This document shows positions 51,277 through 61,878 of a stretch of DNA of 64,000 nucleotides, in pieces; within the stretch, counting starts at the first letter, position 1, and the number at the start of each line of letters is the position of its first letter. Below the pieces are notes generated by a model. It had not been told where the DNA came from and did not search any database. It saw only the letters and a list, made by a program, of their open reading frames with translations. The DNA is taken from NCBI RefSeq assembly GCF_025506335.1, contig NZ_JANZYO010000002.1, positions 172,221-236,220 of the forward strand. The letters are read 5' to 3'. The stretch is from Mumia quercus (GTDB lineage Bacteria > Actinomycetota > Actinomycetes > Propionibacteriales > Nocardioidaceae). The position numbers and the translations under genes were made by a program.

Positions 51277-51938
51277 TGCATCGCTCCTTCTCGGGGTTCG
51301 GGGGTGGGACTGGTCGTACGGAGGTGGTCGACGGCGTCGGCGAGGCGCACGACGTCGGCGTACTTCGCGTCGAGGTCGAAGAGGTTCTGCGCGTGCACCT
51401 GGGCGTCGCGGTCACCGCACGCCTCGTCGACGACGATCGGACGGAAGCCGTGCTGCAGCGCGTCGGTCGCGGTCGCGCGGACGCAGCCGCTGGTCGAGAA
51501 GCCCACGACGAGGACGGTGTCGACGTCCCAGAACCGCAGGGTCGACGCGAGGGACGTGCCGAAGAACGCCGACGCATACTGCTTCGTGACGACGACCTCG
51601 CCCGGCAACGGGGCCGGAGCCTCGGGGAACTCCGCCCACGGTGACCCGGGCTCGAATGCGGCGAGCGCCGGAACCTTGCGTCGGAAGTGACCGCCGTCCG
51701 TCCCGTCGGCGGCGAGGCGGACCTCGGTGAACACGACCGGGACCCCGTGAGCACGCGCCGCCTCGACGAGCTCGGCGCTCGCGGCGCGGGCGGCCTCGAA
51801 GCGCCCTCCCTTGTCGCTCAGCGGGGAGGACGGGTCGAGGTAGGCGGTCACGACGTCCACGACGACGACCGCCGGGCGCGCGCCGAAGCCGACGCGGCCG
51901 AGGAACCCTGCCGCGGCGTAGTCGTCGCCGCGGTCCAT
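51273..51938 (-). CDS. Isochorismatase-superfamily amidohydrolase
   Basis: 221 residues. Catalytic triad of the cysteine-hydrolase branch: Asp in VVVVDVVTAYLD, Lys in VTKQYASAFFGTSL, Cys in GFSTSGCVRATATDALQHGF. The SGCVRATxxDAxxxGF motif is that of N-carbamoylsarcosine amidase and maleamate amidohydrolase relatives. It would hydrolyse a half-amide to the acid and ammonia. Start ATG shares one base with the CaiB stop. Together with the imidase- and maleate-isomerase-like genes it would complete a maleimide route (inference). Confidence 0.85.
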   Translation of the reverse strand: MDRGDDYAAAGFLGRVGFGARPAVVVVDVVTAYLDPSSPLSDKGGRFEAARAASAELVEAARAHGVPVVFTEVRLAADGTDGGHFRRKVPALAAFEPGSPWAEFPEAPAPLPGEVVVTKQYASAFFGTSLASTLRFWDVDTVLVVGFSTSGCVRATATDALQHGFRPIVVDEACGDRDAQVHAQNLFDLDAKYADVVRLADAVDHLRTTSPTPEPREGAMQ

Positions 51939-53146
51939 CAGATGACCCCGGCCTCGGCCAGCGCCGCCCGCTCGTCCGCGGCGATGCCGAGCAGCTCGCC
52001 GTACACCTCGTCGTTGTGCTGCCCCAACGACGGGCCGGTCCACCGGACGCTTCCCGGCGTGCCCGACAGACGCGGGACGACGTTCGGCATCGCGAGCGAC
52101 CCGAAAGTCGGGTCGGGCACCCGCACGACGGCCTCGCGCGCGGCGTAGTGCGGATCCTCGAGCATGTCCGCGGCACGGAAGATCCGGCCGGCCGGGACGC
52201 CCGACTCGTGCAGCAACGCCAGCAGCGCCTCCGCGTCGTGCTTGGAGGTCCAGGCGGCGATCCGCTGGTCGAGCTCCTCCTGACGCGCACCGCGCGCGCC
52301 GTGGGTCGCGTAGTCCGGCAGCTCGGCGAGCTCGGGCTCCCCCATCGCCGCTGCCAGGCGAGTGAACACGGTGTCCTGGTTGGCCGCGATGAGGATGGTG
52401 TGCCCGTCGGCGGTCGGGTAGACGTTGCTCGGGGCGACGTTCGGCAGGATCGGGCCGGTCCGCTCGCGCTGGTAGCCGGCGACGTCCCACTCCGTGACCA
52501 GGCTCTCGGTCATGGCGAGGACGGCCTCGTAGATCGCGCTGTCGACGACCTGCCCCTCCCCCGTGCGCTCGCGGTGCAGGAGCGCGGCGAGGGTCCCGAC
52601 GGTGGCGTGGGTCGCGGCGAGCGAGTCACCGATCGACAGACCCGTGCGCGACGGCGGCCGGTCCGGCTCGCCCGTGATGTAGCGCAGGCCGCCCATGGCC
52701 TCGCCGATCGAGCCGTACCCAGCCCGCTCGGAGTACGGGCCGGTCTGGCCGTACCCGCTGACCCGGACGAGGACGATGCCGGGGTTGCGCTCCTTCAGGC
52801 GCTCGTACCCGAGGTTCCAGCGCTCGAGGGTGCCCGGGCGGAAGTTCTCGACGACGACGTCGGCGTGCTCGACGAGGCGCAGGAAGAGCTCCTGGCCCTC
52901 GGGGCGCCGGAGGTCGAGGGTCACCGAGCGCTTGTTGCGTGCCACGATGGGCCACCAGAGGGAGTGGCCGTGCGGCTTCTCTCGGCCCCACTGCCGCATC
53001 GGGTCGCCCACACCGGGGGGCTCGACCTTGACGACGTCGGCGCCGAGGTCACCCATCAGCTGGCCGGCGAACGGTCCGGCCAGGAGCTGGCCGGCTTCGA
53101 TGACACGCACCCCGGCGAGCGCGCCGGGAGTCTGCTCGGTAGACAT
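51938..53146 (-). CDS. CaiB/BaiF CoA-transferase (third copy)
   Basis: 402 residues. LAGVRVIEAGQLLAGPFAGQLMGDLGADVVKVEPP opens the N-domain, RNKRSVTLDLRRPEG follows, and the catalytic Asp is in GLSIGDSLA (residue 174). Closest of the three to the copy at 9082. The ATG lies 7 nt after a TACGAT -10 candidate, so the message is probably leaderless; site C covers this promoter. Divergent from the HMG-CoA-lyase-like gene, a CoA-transferase/CoA-lyase pair again. Confidence 0.9.
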   Translation of the reverse strand: MSTEQTPGALAGVRVIEAGQLLAGPFAGQLMGDLGADVVKVEPPGVGDPMRQWGREKPHGHSLWWPIVARNKRSVTLDLRRPEGQELFLRLVEHADVVVENFRPGTLERWNLGYERLKERNPGIVLVRVSGYGQTGPYSERAGYGSIGEAMGGLRYITGEPDRPPSRTGLSIGDSLAATHATVGTLAALLHRERTGEGQVVDSAIYEAVLAMTESLVTEWDVAGYQRERTGPILPNVAPSNVYPTADGHTILIAANQDTVFTRLAAAMGEPELAELPDYATHGARGARQEELDQRIAAWTSKHDAEALLALLHESGVPAGRIFRAADMLEDPHYAAREAVVRVPDPTFGSLAMPNVVPRLSGTPGSVRWTGPSLGQHNDEVYGELLGIAADERAALAEAGVI

Positions 53147-53151
53147 GGGCC

Positions 53152-53162
53152 AGATCGTATAT
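53152..53162. promoter_or_regulatory. AT-rich operator C between CoA-transferase and CoA-lyase genes
   Basis: AGATCGTATAT; its reverse strand, ATATACGATCT, matches site E at 10 of 11 bases and site A at 10 of 11 (ATATACGATAT). It lies 6 bp before the CaiB ATG and 42 bp before the lyase ATG. Confidence 0.6.
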
Positions 53163-53203
53163 CAGATAGACTCGCCATTCCCACCTTCCCCAGGAGGACG
53201 TGC

Positions 53204-54133
53204 ATGACGACCCAGCCGCCGGCGACCGTCGAGATCGTCGAGGTCTCCCCGCGCGACGGGCTCCAGAACGAGGCCCGCATCCTGCCCACCTCGGTCAAGG
53301 CCGAGCTGGTCCGGCGCAGCCTCGACGCGGGCGTGCGACGCATCGAGGTCACCGCCTTCGCCCGACCGGACCGCGTGCCGCAGATGGCCGACGCCGAGGC
53401 GCTCATGGCCGAGGTCCGCGACGACCCGCGGCTGAGCGCGATCGGGCTGGTGCTCAACCGCCGAGGGCTCGACCGCGCGATCGCGGCCGGGTGCGACGAG
53501 GTGACGGTCGTGGTCGTGTCGTCCGAAGGGCTCGCCGTCCGCAACCAGGGCGTCGGCACGTACGACCAGGTGGCGGCGTGGCACGCCATCGCACCAGCCG
53601 CGCGCGAGGCCGGGCTGCGGACCTCGGTGATCCTGGCGGCGGCGTTCGGGTGCCCCTTCGACGGCGAGGTCCCGGTCACCCGGGTGCTCGACGTCGCTAA
53701 GGCGGTCCTCGACGACGCGCCTGACGAGCTGGCGGTGGCCGACACGATCGGCGTCGGCGTCCCGGCGCAGGTTGTCGACCTCGTCTCCGGCCTGCGCACG
53801 CTCGCCCCCGGGCTCCCGCTGCGCGCGCACTTCCACAACACCCGAAACACCGGGTACGCCAACGCGATCGCTGCCGTGCAGTCCGGGGTGAGCGTGCTCG
53901 ACGCCTCGGCAGGCGGGATCGGCGGCTGCCCGTTCGCCCCCGGCGCGACCGGCAACATCGCGACCGAGGACCTGCTCTACCTGCTGCACCGCAGCGGGTA
54001 CGAGACCGGTGTCGACCCCGAGCAGATCGCCCGTACCGGCACGTGGATCAGCGAGGAGCTCGGCCTGGCGCAGGCGCCCGCCCAGCTCGGACGCGCAGGC
54101 TGGTTCCCGTCCCCCGCATCCACGTCGGCCTAG
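53204..54133 (+). CDS. Hydroxymethylglutaryl-CoA lyase-like enzyme
   Basis: 309 residues, ATG with AGGAGG 8 nt upstream. VEVSPRDGLQNEARILPT (catalytic R-D), AHFHNTRNTGYANA (H-x-H metal ligands) and GGIGGCPFAPGATGNIATEDL (catalytic Cys loop) are all intact, unlike in the fusion at 45314. HMG-CoA lyases split HMG-CoA or related 3-hydroxy-3-methyl acyl-CoAs into acetyl-CoA and a ketoacid; some accept citramalyl-CoA-like substrates. Overlaps the convergent ffh gene by 4 bp. Confidence 0.9.
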   Translation: MTTQPPATVEIVEVSPRDGLQNEARILPTSVKAELVRRSLDAGVRRIEVTAFARPDRVPQMADAEALMAEVRDDPRLSAIGLVLNRRGLDRAIAAGCDEVTVVVVSSEGLAVRNQGVGTYDQVAAWHAIAPAAREAGLRTSVILAAAFGCPFDGEVPVTRVLDVAKAVLDDAPDELAVADTIGVGVPAQVVDLVSGLRTLAPGLPLRAHFHNTRNTGYANAIAAVQSGVSVLDASAGGIGGCPFAPGATGNIATEDLLYLLHRSGYETGVDPEQIARTGTWISEELGLAQAPAQLGRAGWFPSPASTSA

Positions 54134-55689
54134 AACAGGTCGCGGATCTCCTTGGGGATCTCGATGTCGCCGTCGGCCTGAGGCGCGCCTCCGAAGCCGA
54201 ACGCGGACGCACCGTCAGCCTGCGGCTTGGCGGCCTCGTTCTGCGCCGCGGCGGCGCGCTTCGCCGGGTTGCCGGAGACGCGCCGTCCCTTGCCCTTGCC
54301 CTTCTTGGCCTGCTGGCGGGCGCCTGCGCGCTTGCCGCCCATGCCAGGCATCCCCGGCATGCCGGGCATCCCGGGGATACCGCCGCCCTTGGCCATCTGC
54401 TGCATCATCTTGCGGGCCTCGAAGAACCGGTCGACGAGCTGGTTGACATCACTCACCTGGGTCCCCGAGCCGCGGGAGATGCGGGCACGGCGGGAGCCGT
54501 CGATGATCTTGGGGTTCTGACGCTCGGCCGGGGTCATCGAGTAGATGATCGCCTGGATGCGGTCGATCTCGCGCTCGTCGAAGTTCGCGAGCTGGTCCTT
54601 CATCTGCGCAGCGCCGGGCAGCATGCCGAGGATCTTGGTCAGCGAGCCCATCTTGCGGACGGCCTGCATCTGCTGGAGGAAGTCCTCGAGGGTGAAGTCA
54701 CCCTTCTTGCCGGCGAGCTTCTCGGCGGCCTTCTGCGCCTGCTCGACGTCGAACGCCTTCTCGGCCTGCTCGATGAGCGTGAGCATGTCGCCGAGGTCGA
54801 GGATGCGCGAGGCCATCCGGTCGGGGTGGAAGACGTCGAAGTCGGTGAGCTTCTCGCCGTTGGAGGCGAACATCACCGGGCGTCCGGTCATCTGCGCGAT
54901 CGACAGGGCGGCGCCACCACGGGCGTCACCGTCGAGCTTCGACAGCACCACGCCGGTGAAGTCGACGCCCTGGAGGAACGCCTCGGCCGTACGGACGGCG
55001 TCCTGGCCGATCATGGCGTCGACGACGAAGAGCACCTCGTCGGGATCCGTGGCGTCACGGATGTCCGACGCCTGCTTCATCAGCTCCTCGTCGATGCCGA
55101 GGCGGCCGGCGGTGTCGATGATGACGATGTCGTGGAGCGTCTTGCGGGCCTCTTCGAGCGCTCCCTTGGCGACCTCGACCGGGTCACCGACCCCGTTGCC
55201 CGGCTGCGGCGCGTACACGTCCACACCGGCACGCTCACCGACGACCTGGAGCTGGGTGACGGCGTTCGGCCGCTGGAGGTCGGCGGCGACGAGCATCGGC
55301 GAGTGGCCCTGGCCCTTGAGGTACAGGCCCAGCTTGCCGGCGAGCGTCGTCTTGCCCGCGCCCTGGAGGCCGGCGAGCATGATGACGGTCGGCGGGTTCT
55401 TGGCCAGCCGCAGCCGGCGCGTCTCGCCGCCGAGGATCCCGACGAGCTCGTCGTTGACGATCTTGATGACCTGCTGGGCCGGGTTGAGGGCCTGGCTGAC
55501 CTCTTCGCCGCGCGCACGCTCCTTGACCCGGGCGACGAACTCCTTGACGACGGGCAGGGCGACGTCGGCCTCGAGGAGGGCGACGCGGATCTCGCGCGCG
55601 GTGGCGTCGATGTCGGCCTCGGACAGCTTGCCCTTGCCGCGCAGGTTGCGGAAGGTCGTCTGGAGGCGGTTCTGGAGTGTGTCGAACAA
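54130..55689 (-). CDS. ffh: Signal recognition particle protein Ffh (SRP54)
   Basis: 519 residues. The N-domain opens MFDTLQNRLQTTFRNLRGKGKLSE; the GTPase G1 is GLQGAGKTT, with DTAGRLG and SKLDGDARGG following. The M-domain carries GMPGMPGMPGMGG and a basic tail. TTG start at 55689, with AGGAA upstream. It binds signal peptides on ribosomes and delivers them to FtsY, encoded at 62013. The 121 bp to glnD hold nothing recognisable. Confidence 0.97.
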   Translation of the reverse strand: MFDTLQNRLQTTFRNLRGKGKLSEADIDATAREIRVALLEADVALPVVKEFVARVKERARGEEVSQALNPAQQVIKIVNDELVGILGGETRRLRLAKNPPTVIMLAGLQGAGKTTLAGKLGLYLKGQGHSPMLVAADLQRPNAVTQLQVVGERAGVDVYAPQPGNGVGDPVEVAKGALEEARKTLHDIVIIDTAGRLGIDEELMKQASDIRDATDPDEVLFVVDAMIGQDAVRTAEAFLQGVDFTGVVLSKLDGDARGGAALSIAQMTGRPVMFASNGEKLTDFDVFHPDRMASRILDLGDMLTLIEQAEKAFDVEQAQKAAEKLAGKKGDFTLEDFLQQMQAVRKMGSLTKILGMLPGAAQMKDQLANFDEREIDRIQAIIYSMTPAERQNPKIIDGSRRARISRGSGTQVSDVNQLVDRFFEARKMMQQMAKGGGIPGMPGMPGMPGMGGKRAGARQQAKKGKGKGRRVSGNPAKRAAAAQNEAAKPQADGASAFGFGGAPQADGDIEIPKEIRDLF

Positions 55690-55811
55690 GAGAGCCGTTC
55701 CTCAGGTGTCGTGACGGGTCCGCGGGGCGCGGCACGTGCCGTTCCAGCCTAGCCGCTCCCCTCCAGCCCTGATCTCGCAGGCATCGCCGTACGACGAGGG
55801 CCCCGCAGCGC

Positions 55812-57980
55812 TCAGAGCGGGAGGCTGCGGATCTGCTCGGCGAGGGCCGCCGCGTCCGACGGAGACAGAGCGGCTCCGCCCGGCCCCACGACGTAGAACA
55901 CGTCGCGTGCCTGCGGCCCGAAGGTCGACAGGTGGGCGGACCGGATCGCGTACCCCGCCGTCGCGATCGCTCGCGCGACCGTCCACACGAGACCGCGCCG
56001 GTCCTGCGCGCGCACCTCGAGCACCGTCGCCGACGTCGACGAGTCCGGGTGGACGAGGACTTGCGGAGGGACCGCCGCCGAGGCCTCCCCCAGCCCGATC
56101 CGCTCCTCGAGGGAGATCTCGCCCGCGAGCACCTGGCGGATCCGCCGCGAGAGGCGCGCCCCGTCCGCCTCGGCGTCGGTGACCTCCCAGATGCTGGTCG
56201 TCAGGCCGTCGCGTCCGACCAGGCGCGCCGAACGGATCTGCTGGCCGGCGAGGCTGAGCGCGCCCGCGAGGTCGGCGAGCAGCCCGATCCGGTCGGTCGC
56301 GGTGATCTGCACGAGGGAGCCGTCGTGGTGCGGACGCACCTCCACCGAGAACGACTCGCGGTCGCCCGCGGGGAGCGGCAACGCTGCCGGCCACCCGTCG
56401 TACGACGGCTGGTCGGGCACGGGCGCCTCCCCCAGCACGGCGCGGACCTTGGCCACGAGCCCTCTGATCAGCCCGGACCGCCACGCCGACCAGGCAGCCG
56501 GGCTCGTCGCGCGCGCGTCGGCCTCGGTGAGGGCGGCGAGGAGGTCGAGGTGCTCCAGGTCCGCGACCCGTTCCGCGACGTTGGCGGCGGTGTCGGGATC
56601 CTCGATGTCGCGCCGCGTCGCCACCGTCGGCAGCAGCAGGTGCTGCCCGACCAGGGCGCCGATCGTGGCCGCGTCGGCGTCGTCGAACCCCCACCGTCGC
56701 GCGATCCGCTCGGCGATCGGCGCACCGACCTCACTGTGGTCGCCCTCGCGGCCCTTCCCGATGTCGTGCAGCAGCGCGGCCGTGCAGAGGAGGTCCGGGC
56801 GAGCCACCCCACGGATGAGCTCGCTGGCCACGACGCACGCCTCCACCGAGTGACGGTCGATGGTGTAGCGGTGCACCGGCGACGACGAGCCGCGCAGCCG
56901 GATGGCACGCCACTCCGGCAACCAGCGGTCCACCAGCCCGGCGAGGTCGATCTCCTCCCAGACCGCGACGAGGCCACGACCGGCGGTCAAGATCTCGACG
57001 AGGAGCCGCCGCGCCTCCGGTGACCACGGTTCGGTCGGTGTCGCCGCGCTCGCCAGCCTCCGGGCCGAGGCGGCGGACAGCGGCACCCCGCGGCGCGCCG
57101 ACTCGGCGACCGCCCGCAGGGCCACGAGCGGGTCGTCGGCAGGATCCGGCGAGCCGGTCAGCACGATCTCGTCACCGACGACTGCGACACCCGGCGCGAC
57201 CGGGTCGAGGCGCGGACCCGGGGCCGTACGGGTACGCGGGCCGTCGGCGAGCACGGCGTCGAGACGACGCCAGGTCGTGGTGGCGAGGTGCGCGGTGCGG
57301 CGACCCAGATCGCGGACGTACAGGTCGAGCTGGTCCGGTGCGAACCCCATCTGCGCCGCCACCTCGGGCACCAGCTCCGGGGTGAGCCGGTCGGTGGGTC
57401 GGCCGGCGACGGCGTGCAGGACGTCGCGCACGTCGAGCATCGCCGCCCGCAGCGCTTCGAGCTCGCGGTGCGGCACGTCGACGAGCCAGCTGGCGACCAG
57501 CGCCCGCATCGTCGTCCCGTCGCGCAGCCCGCCCCCGGACTCCTTGAGGTCCATGATCGCCGACTGCGCGAGCCATCCGACGCGTTCGATGCGGTCCCGG
57601 GTGGCGCGCTGGAGCTCGGGCAGCCGCCGTCGCGCCGTACGCCGCCACGCCGCCAAGACCTCGGACCGCAGCGCGACGACCGCCGCCGTGTCACCGGCGA
57701 CCGCGCGCGCGTCGAGCATCCCCAGCGCCGCGCGGACGTCGTCGGCGGCGGTGGCCAGCATCTCGTCGGCGCTGCGGACGGCGTGGTCGAGGGCGACCCC
57801 GTCGTCCCAGAGCGGGTACCAGATCTGCTCCGCCACCTGGGCGACCCGCGCCGGAGCCACGTCCGTACGGTGCACCAGCACCACGTCGACGTCGGAGAAC
57901 GGGGACATCTCCCCGCGGCCGTACCCCCCGACCGCGACGAGCGCAAGGCCGCGTCCGCCTGCCTCGGGCAGGTCGGACAC
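55812..57980 (-). CDS. glnD: PII uridylyltransferase/uridylyl-removing enzyme
   Basis: 722 residues from the GTG at 57980. Nucleotidyltransferase motif GGYGRGEMSPFSDVDVVLVH, HD domain with LLHDIGKGREGDHSEVG, and two C-terminal ACT domains (DRIGLLADLAGALSLAG, DRRGLVWTVARAIATAG). Sensor of nitrogen status that uridylylates (or adenylylates, in actinobacteria) PII. The reading frame stays open to a CTG at 58061 that overlaps the glnB stop (CTGA), which would add 27 residues typical of the N-terminal helix, so the true start may be this CTG. Confidence 0.93.
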   Translation of the reverse strand: MSDLPEAGGRGLALVAVGGYGRGEMSPFSDVDVVLVHRTDVAPARVAQVAEQIWYPLWDDGVALDHAVRSADEMLATAADDVRAALGMLDARAVAGDTAAVVALRSEVLAAWRRTARRRLPELQRATRDRIERVGWLAQSAIMDLKESGGGLRDGTTMRALVASWLVDVPHRELEALRAAMLDVRDVLHAVAGRPTDRLTPELVPEVAAQMGFAPDQLDLYVRDLGRRTAHLATTTWRRLDAVLADGPRTRTAPGPRLDPVAPGVAVVGDEIVLTGSPDPADDPLVALRAVAESARRGVPLSAASARRLASAATPTEPWSPEARRLLVEILTAGRGLVAVWEEIDLAGLVDRWLPEWRAIRLRGSSSPVHRYTIDRHSVEACVVASELIRGVARPDLLCTAALLHDIGKGREGDHSEVGAPIAERIARRWGFDDADAATIGALVGQHLLLPTVATRRDIEDPDTAANVAERVADLEHLDLLAALTEADARATSPAAWSAWRSGLIRGLVAKVRAVLGEAPVPDQPSYDGWPAALPLPAGDRESFSVEVRPHHDGSLVQITATDRIGLLADLAGALSLAGQQIRSARLVGRDGLTTSIWEVTDAEADGARLSRRIRQVLAGEISLEERIGLGEASAAVPPQVLVHPDSSTSATVLEVRAQDRRGLVWTVARAIATAGYAIRSAHLSTFGPQARDVFYVVGPGGAALSPSDAAALAEQIRSLPL

Positions 57981-58057
57981 GGCCTTGGTGAAGCAGTCGC
58001 GCAGACGCCGGTCCAGGGCCTCGGCCCGGGACCGGCGTCGTGCGCTGAGCTCCTCGG

Positions 58058-59766
<1,709 letters not shown>

Positions 59767-59857
59767 GGAACCTCCAGGGTGAGAGCTTGCGACAGTGCCG
59801 GTGATCGAACGGCGGTGTCCGGGTCGGCTTCGTTGACGATTAGGTTCGCGGCGCTTC

Positions 59858-59895
59858 GTTTCGCGTTGGGCGACTGTCTGTTTCGCGCAAGTGAC
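59858..59895 (-). promoter_or_regulatory. GlnR-type box before amtB
   Basis: Read on the minus strand: GTCAC-N6-GAAAC, then 17 nt, then GAAAC, i.e. the a-b-(a)-b arrangement GTnAC-N6-GAAAC-N6-GTnAC-N6-GAAAC with 22-bp period; the second GTnAC is poor (GTCGC, shifted one base). GlnR is the actinobacterial regulator of nitrogen genes. It lies 92 bp upstream of amtB. Rest of this 226-bp gap: nothing else clear. Confidence 0.65.
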
Positions 59896-59992
59896 ACTTC
59901 CCTGGGTTCTGTTACGTCCAGGTTTCCCGGTTGCCGACACGCGTGACCCGTGTCTCTTCGGACCCGAACCCCGGCCAGGTAAGGATGGGGAC

Positions 59993-61876
59993 ATGTCGTT
60001 CACCTCCGTACGCCGTCTCGCTTCCGGTGCTGTCACCGCGGTTCTCGCCGCGGGCGTCCTCGCCGCCTGCAGCGGCCCCTCCCCCGACCCGGACGCTGAA
60101 CGCCTCGCCGAAGGACTCTCTGCGCTCGACCTCGCGAAGGCCCCCGTCGACGACCCGCAGGCGACGGAGGCGCTCGCGGCCATCACCCGTGGCATGGACG
60201 ACCTCAAGCCCACGGTGAAGGTCGAGCGCGTCGAGGAGGAGGACGACCGCGCGACGGCGACCTTGTCGTACACCTGGACCCTCGGACCCGACGTCGCGTG
60301 GGCGTACGAGACGAAGGCCGCGTTGACCCGCAGGGACGACTCCTGGGAGGCGACCTGGGACCCGTCGATGGTGGCGCCGGACCTCGCCGACGGACAGCGC
60401 CTGCGGGTGCGCACGATCGCCCCGCAGCGCGGCGACATCATGGGCGGCTCGGGCACCGCGCTGGTCACCGAGCGATCGGTCCTGCGGATCGGTCTCGACA
60501 AGGGGGCCGTCGAGCCCGCACGCCAGGCGAGCTCGGCGCAGGCGATCGCGCGCCTGGTCGGCATCAACCCCGGCGAGTACGCGAAGCGGGTGGCGGCCTC
60601 GGGCCCGAAGGCGTTCGTCGAGGCGCTCGCGCTCCGCACCGAGCAGGCCCCGCCGCTCGGCGCCGTCGAGGCGATCCAGGGCGGCATGGTGGTCTCGGAC
60701 ACGCTGCCGCTCGCGCCCACCCGTACGTTCGCCTCCGGGATCCTGGGATCGGTCGGTGAAGCGACCAAGGAGCTCGTCGACGAGAGCGACGGTCGTCTCC
60801 GTCCCGGTGACGTGACGGGGCTCTCCGGACTACAGCGCCGCTACGACGACACCTTGCGGGGCCGCAACGGCTACGTCGTGGAGGTCGTCAGCGACGCCGC
60901 CGAGGACCCTGCCAACCCGTCCCCCGAGCTGAAGCCGACGCCGGTGTTCGAGAAGGAGCCGGTGCCGGGCAAGCCGTTGAGGACGACGCTCGACCTGCGC
61001 ATGCAGGAGCTCGGCGAGAAGGTCCTCGCCGGGACCAAGCCGCCCAGCGCCCTGGTGGCGATCCGGCCGTCGGACGGTGCGCTGCTGGCTGCGGCGACGG
61101 GCCCGGGCGCCGAGGGGCAGGCCATCGCGACGACCGGTCAGTACGCGCCCGGGTCGACGTTCAAGATCGTGACGGCGCTGGCGGCGCTGCGTTCGGGGGT
61201 GACGCCGCAGACGGTCACGCCGTGCCCGGCCACCACCGTCGTCGACGGCAAGTCGTTCAAGAACTACGATGACTATCCCGCGAGCGCCCTCGGGCGTGTC
61301 CCGTTCGCCGAGGCGTTCGCCCAGTCGTGCAACACCGCGATGATCGGGCTCCGCGGCAAGGTCGCCCAGGCGGACCTCGCGTCGGCGGCGGCCTCGCTCG
61401 GGATGGGCGTCGACCAGGACCTGGGCTTCCCGTCGTACTTCGGCTCCGTGCCCTCGCAGGCGCCGGAGACCGAGCACGCCGCCTCGATGATCGGCCAGGG
61501 CAAGGTCCTCGCCTCCCCGTTCACGATGGCGACGGTGTCGGCCTCGGTCGCGGCCGGTCGTACGGTCGTCCCCTTCCTGCTCCCGGACGTGGCCAAGCCG
61601 ACGGTCGACTCGACGCTCACGGGCGCCGAGGCGCGTCAGCTGCAGGCGCTCATGCGCCGGGTCGTCACGAACGGGAGCGGCCGCGGGCTCGCAAGCCTCG
61701 GCGGCAAGGTCGGAGCCAAGACCGGCACGGCCGAGTACGGCTCACCCGTGCGTACCCACGCCTGGATGGTCGCCACCGACGGAGACCTCGCCGTCGCGGT
61801 CTTCGTCGAGACCGGTGAGTCCGGCTCGCAGACCGCGGGCCCTCTGCTGAAGCGGTTCCTCGCCGGCACCCGCTGA
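59993..61876 (+). CDS. Penicillin-binding transpeptidase, lipoprotein with MecA-like N-domain
   Basis: 627 residues. Lipobox LAAC at about residue 25, an NTF2-like MecA N-terminal domain (DLKPTVKVERVEEEDDRATATLSYTWTLG), a dimerisation part (TIAPQRGDIMGGSG), then the transpeptidase domain. Its catalytic motifs are STFK (S388, K391), SCN (S445) and KTGT (K576). Class B PBP-like enzyme that cross-links peptidoglycan. It is of the monofunctional, penicillin-binding lipoprotein type, not the divisome FtsI. Start ATG 59993. Confidence 0.9.
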   Translation: MSFTSVRRLASGAVTAVLAAGVLAACSGPSPDPDAERLAEGLSALDLAKAPVDDPQATEALAAITRGMDDLKPTVKVERVEEEDDRATATLSYTWTLGPDVAWAYETKAALTRRDDSWEATWDPSMVAPDLADGQRLRVRTIAPQRGDIMGGSGTALVTERSVLRIGLDKGAVEPARQASSAQAIARLVGINPGEYAKRVAASGPKAFVEALALRTEQAPPLGAVEAIQGGMVVSDTLPLAPTRTFASGILGSVGEATKELVDESDGRLRPGDVTGLSGLQRRYDDTLRGRNGYVVEVVSDAAEDPANPSPELKPTPVFEKEPVPGKPLRTTLDLRMQELGEKVLAGTKPPSALVAIRPSDGALLAAATGPGAEGQAIATTGQYAPGSTFKIVTALAALRSGVTPQTVTPCPATTVVDGKSFKNYDDYPASALGRVPFAEAFAQSCNTAMIGLRGKVAQADLASAAASLGMGVDQDLGFPSYFGSVPSQAPETEHAASMIGQGKVLASPFTMATVSASVAAGRTVVPFLLPDVAKPTVDSTLTGAEARQLQALMRRVVTNGSGRGLASLGGKVGAKTGTAEYGSPVRTHAWMVATDGDLAVAVFVETGESGSQTAGPLLKRFLAGTR

Positions 61877-61878
61877 CC

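Noticed and set aside
1-54133. Nicotinate (maleamate) degradation cluster
   Set aside because: Maleate-isomerase-, amidase- and class A hydroxylase-like genes would fit, but no NicX-type dioxygenase or N-formylmaleamate deformylase gene is recognisable and the Rieske/RCCR set is unexplained. Kept only as an alternative.
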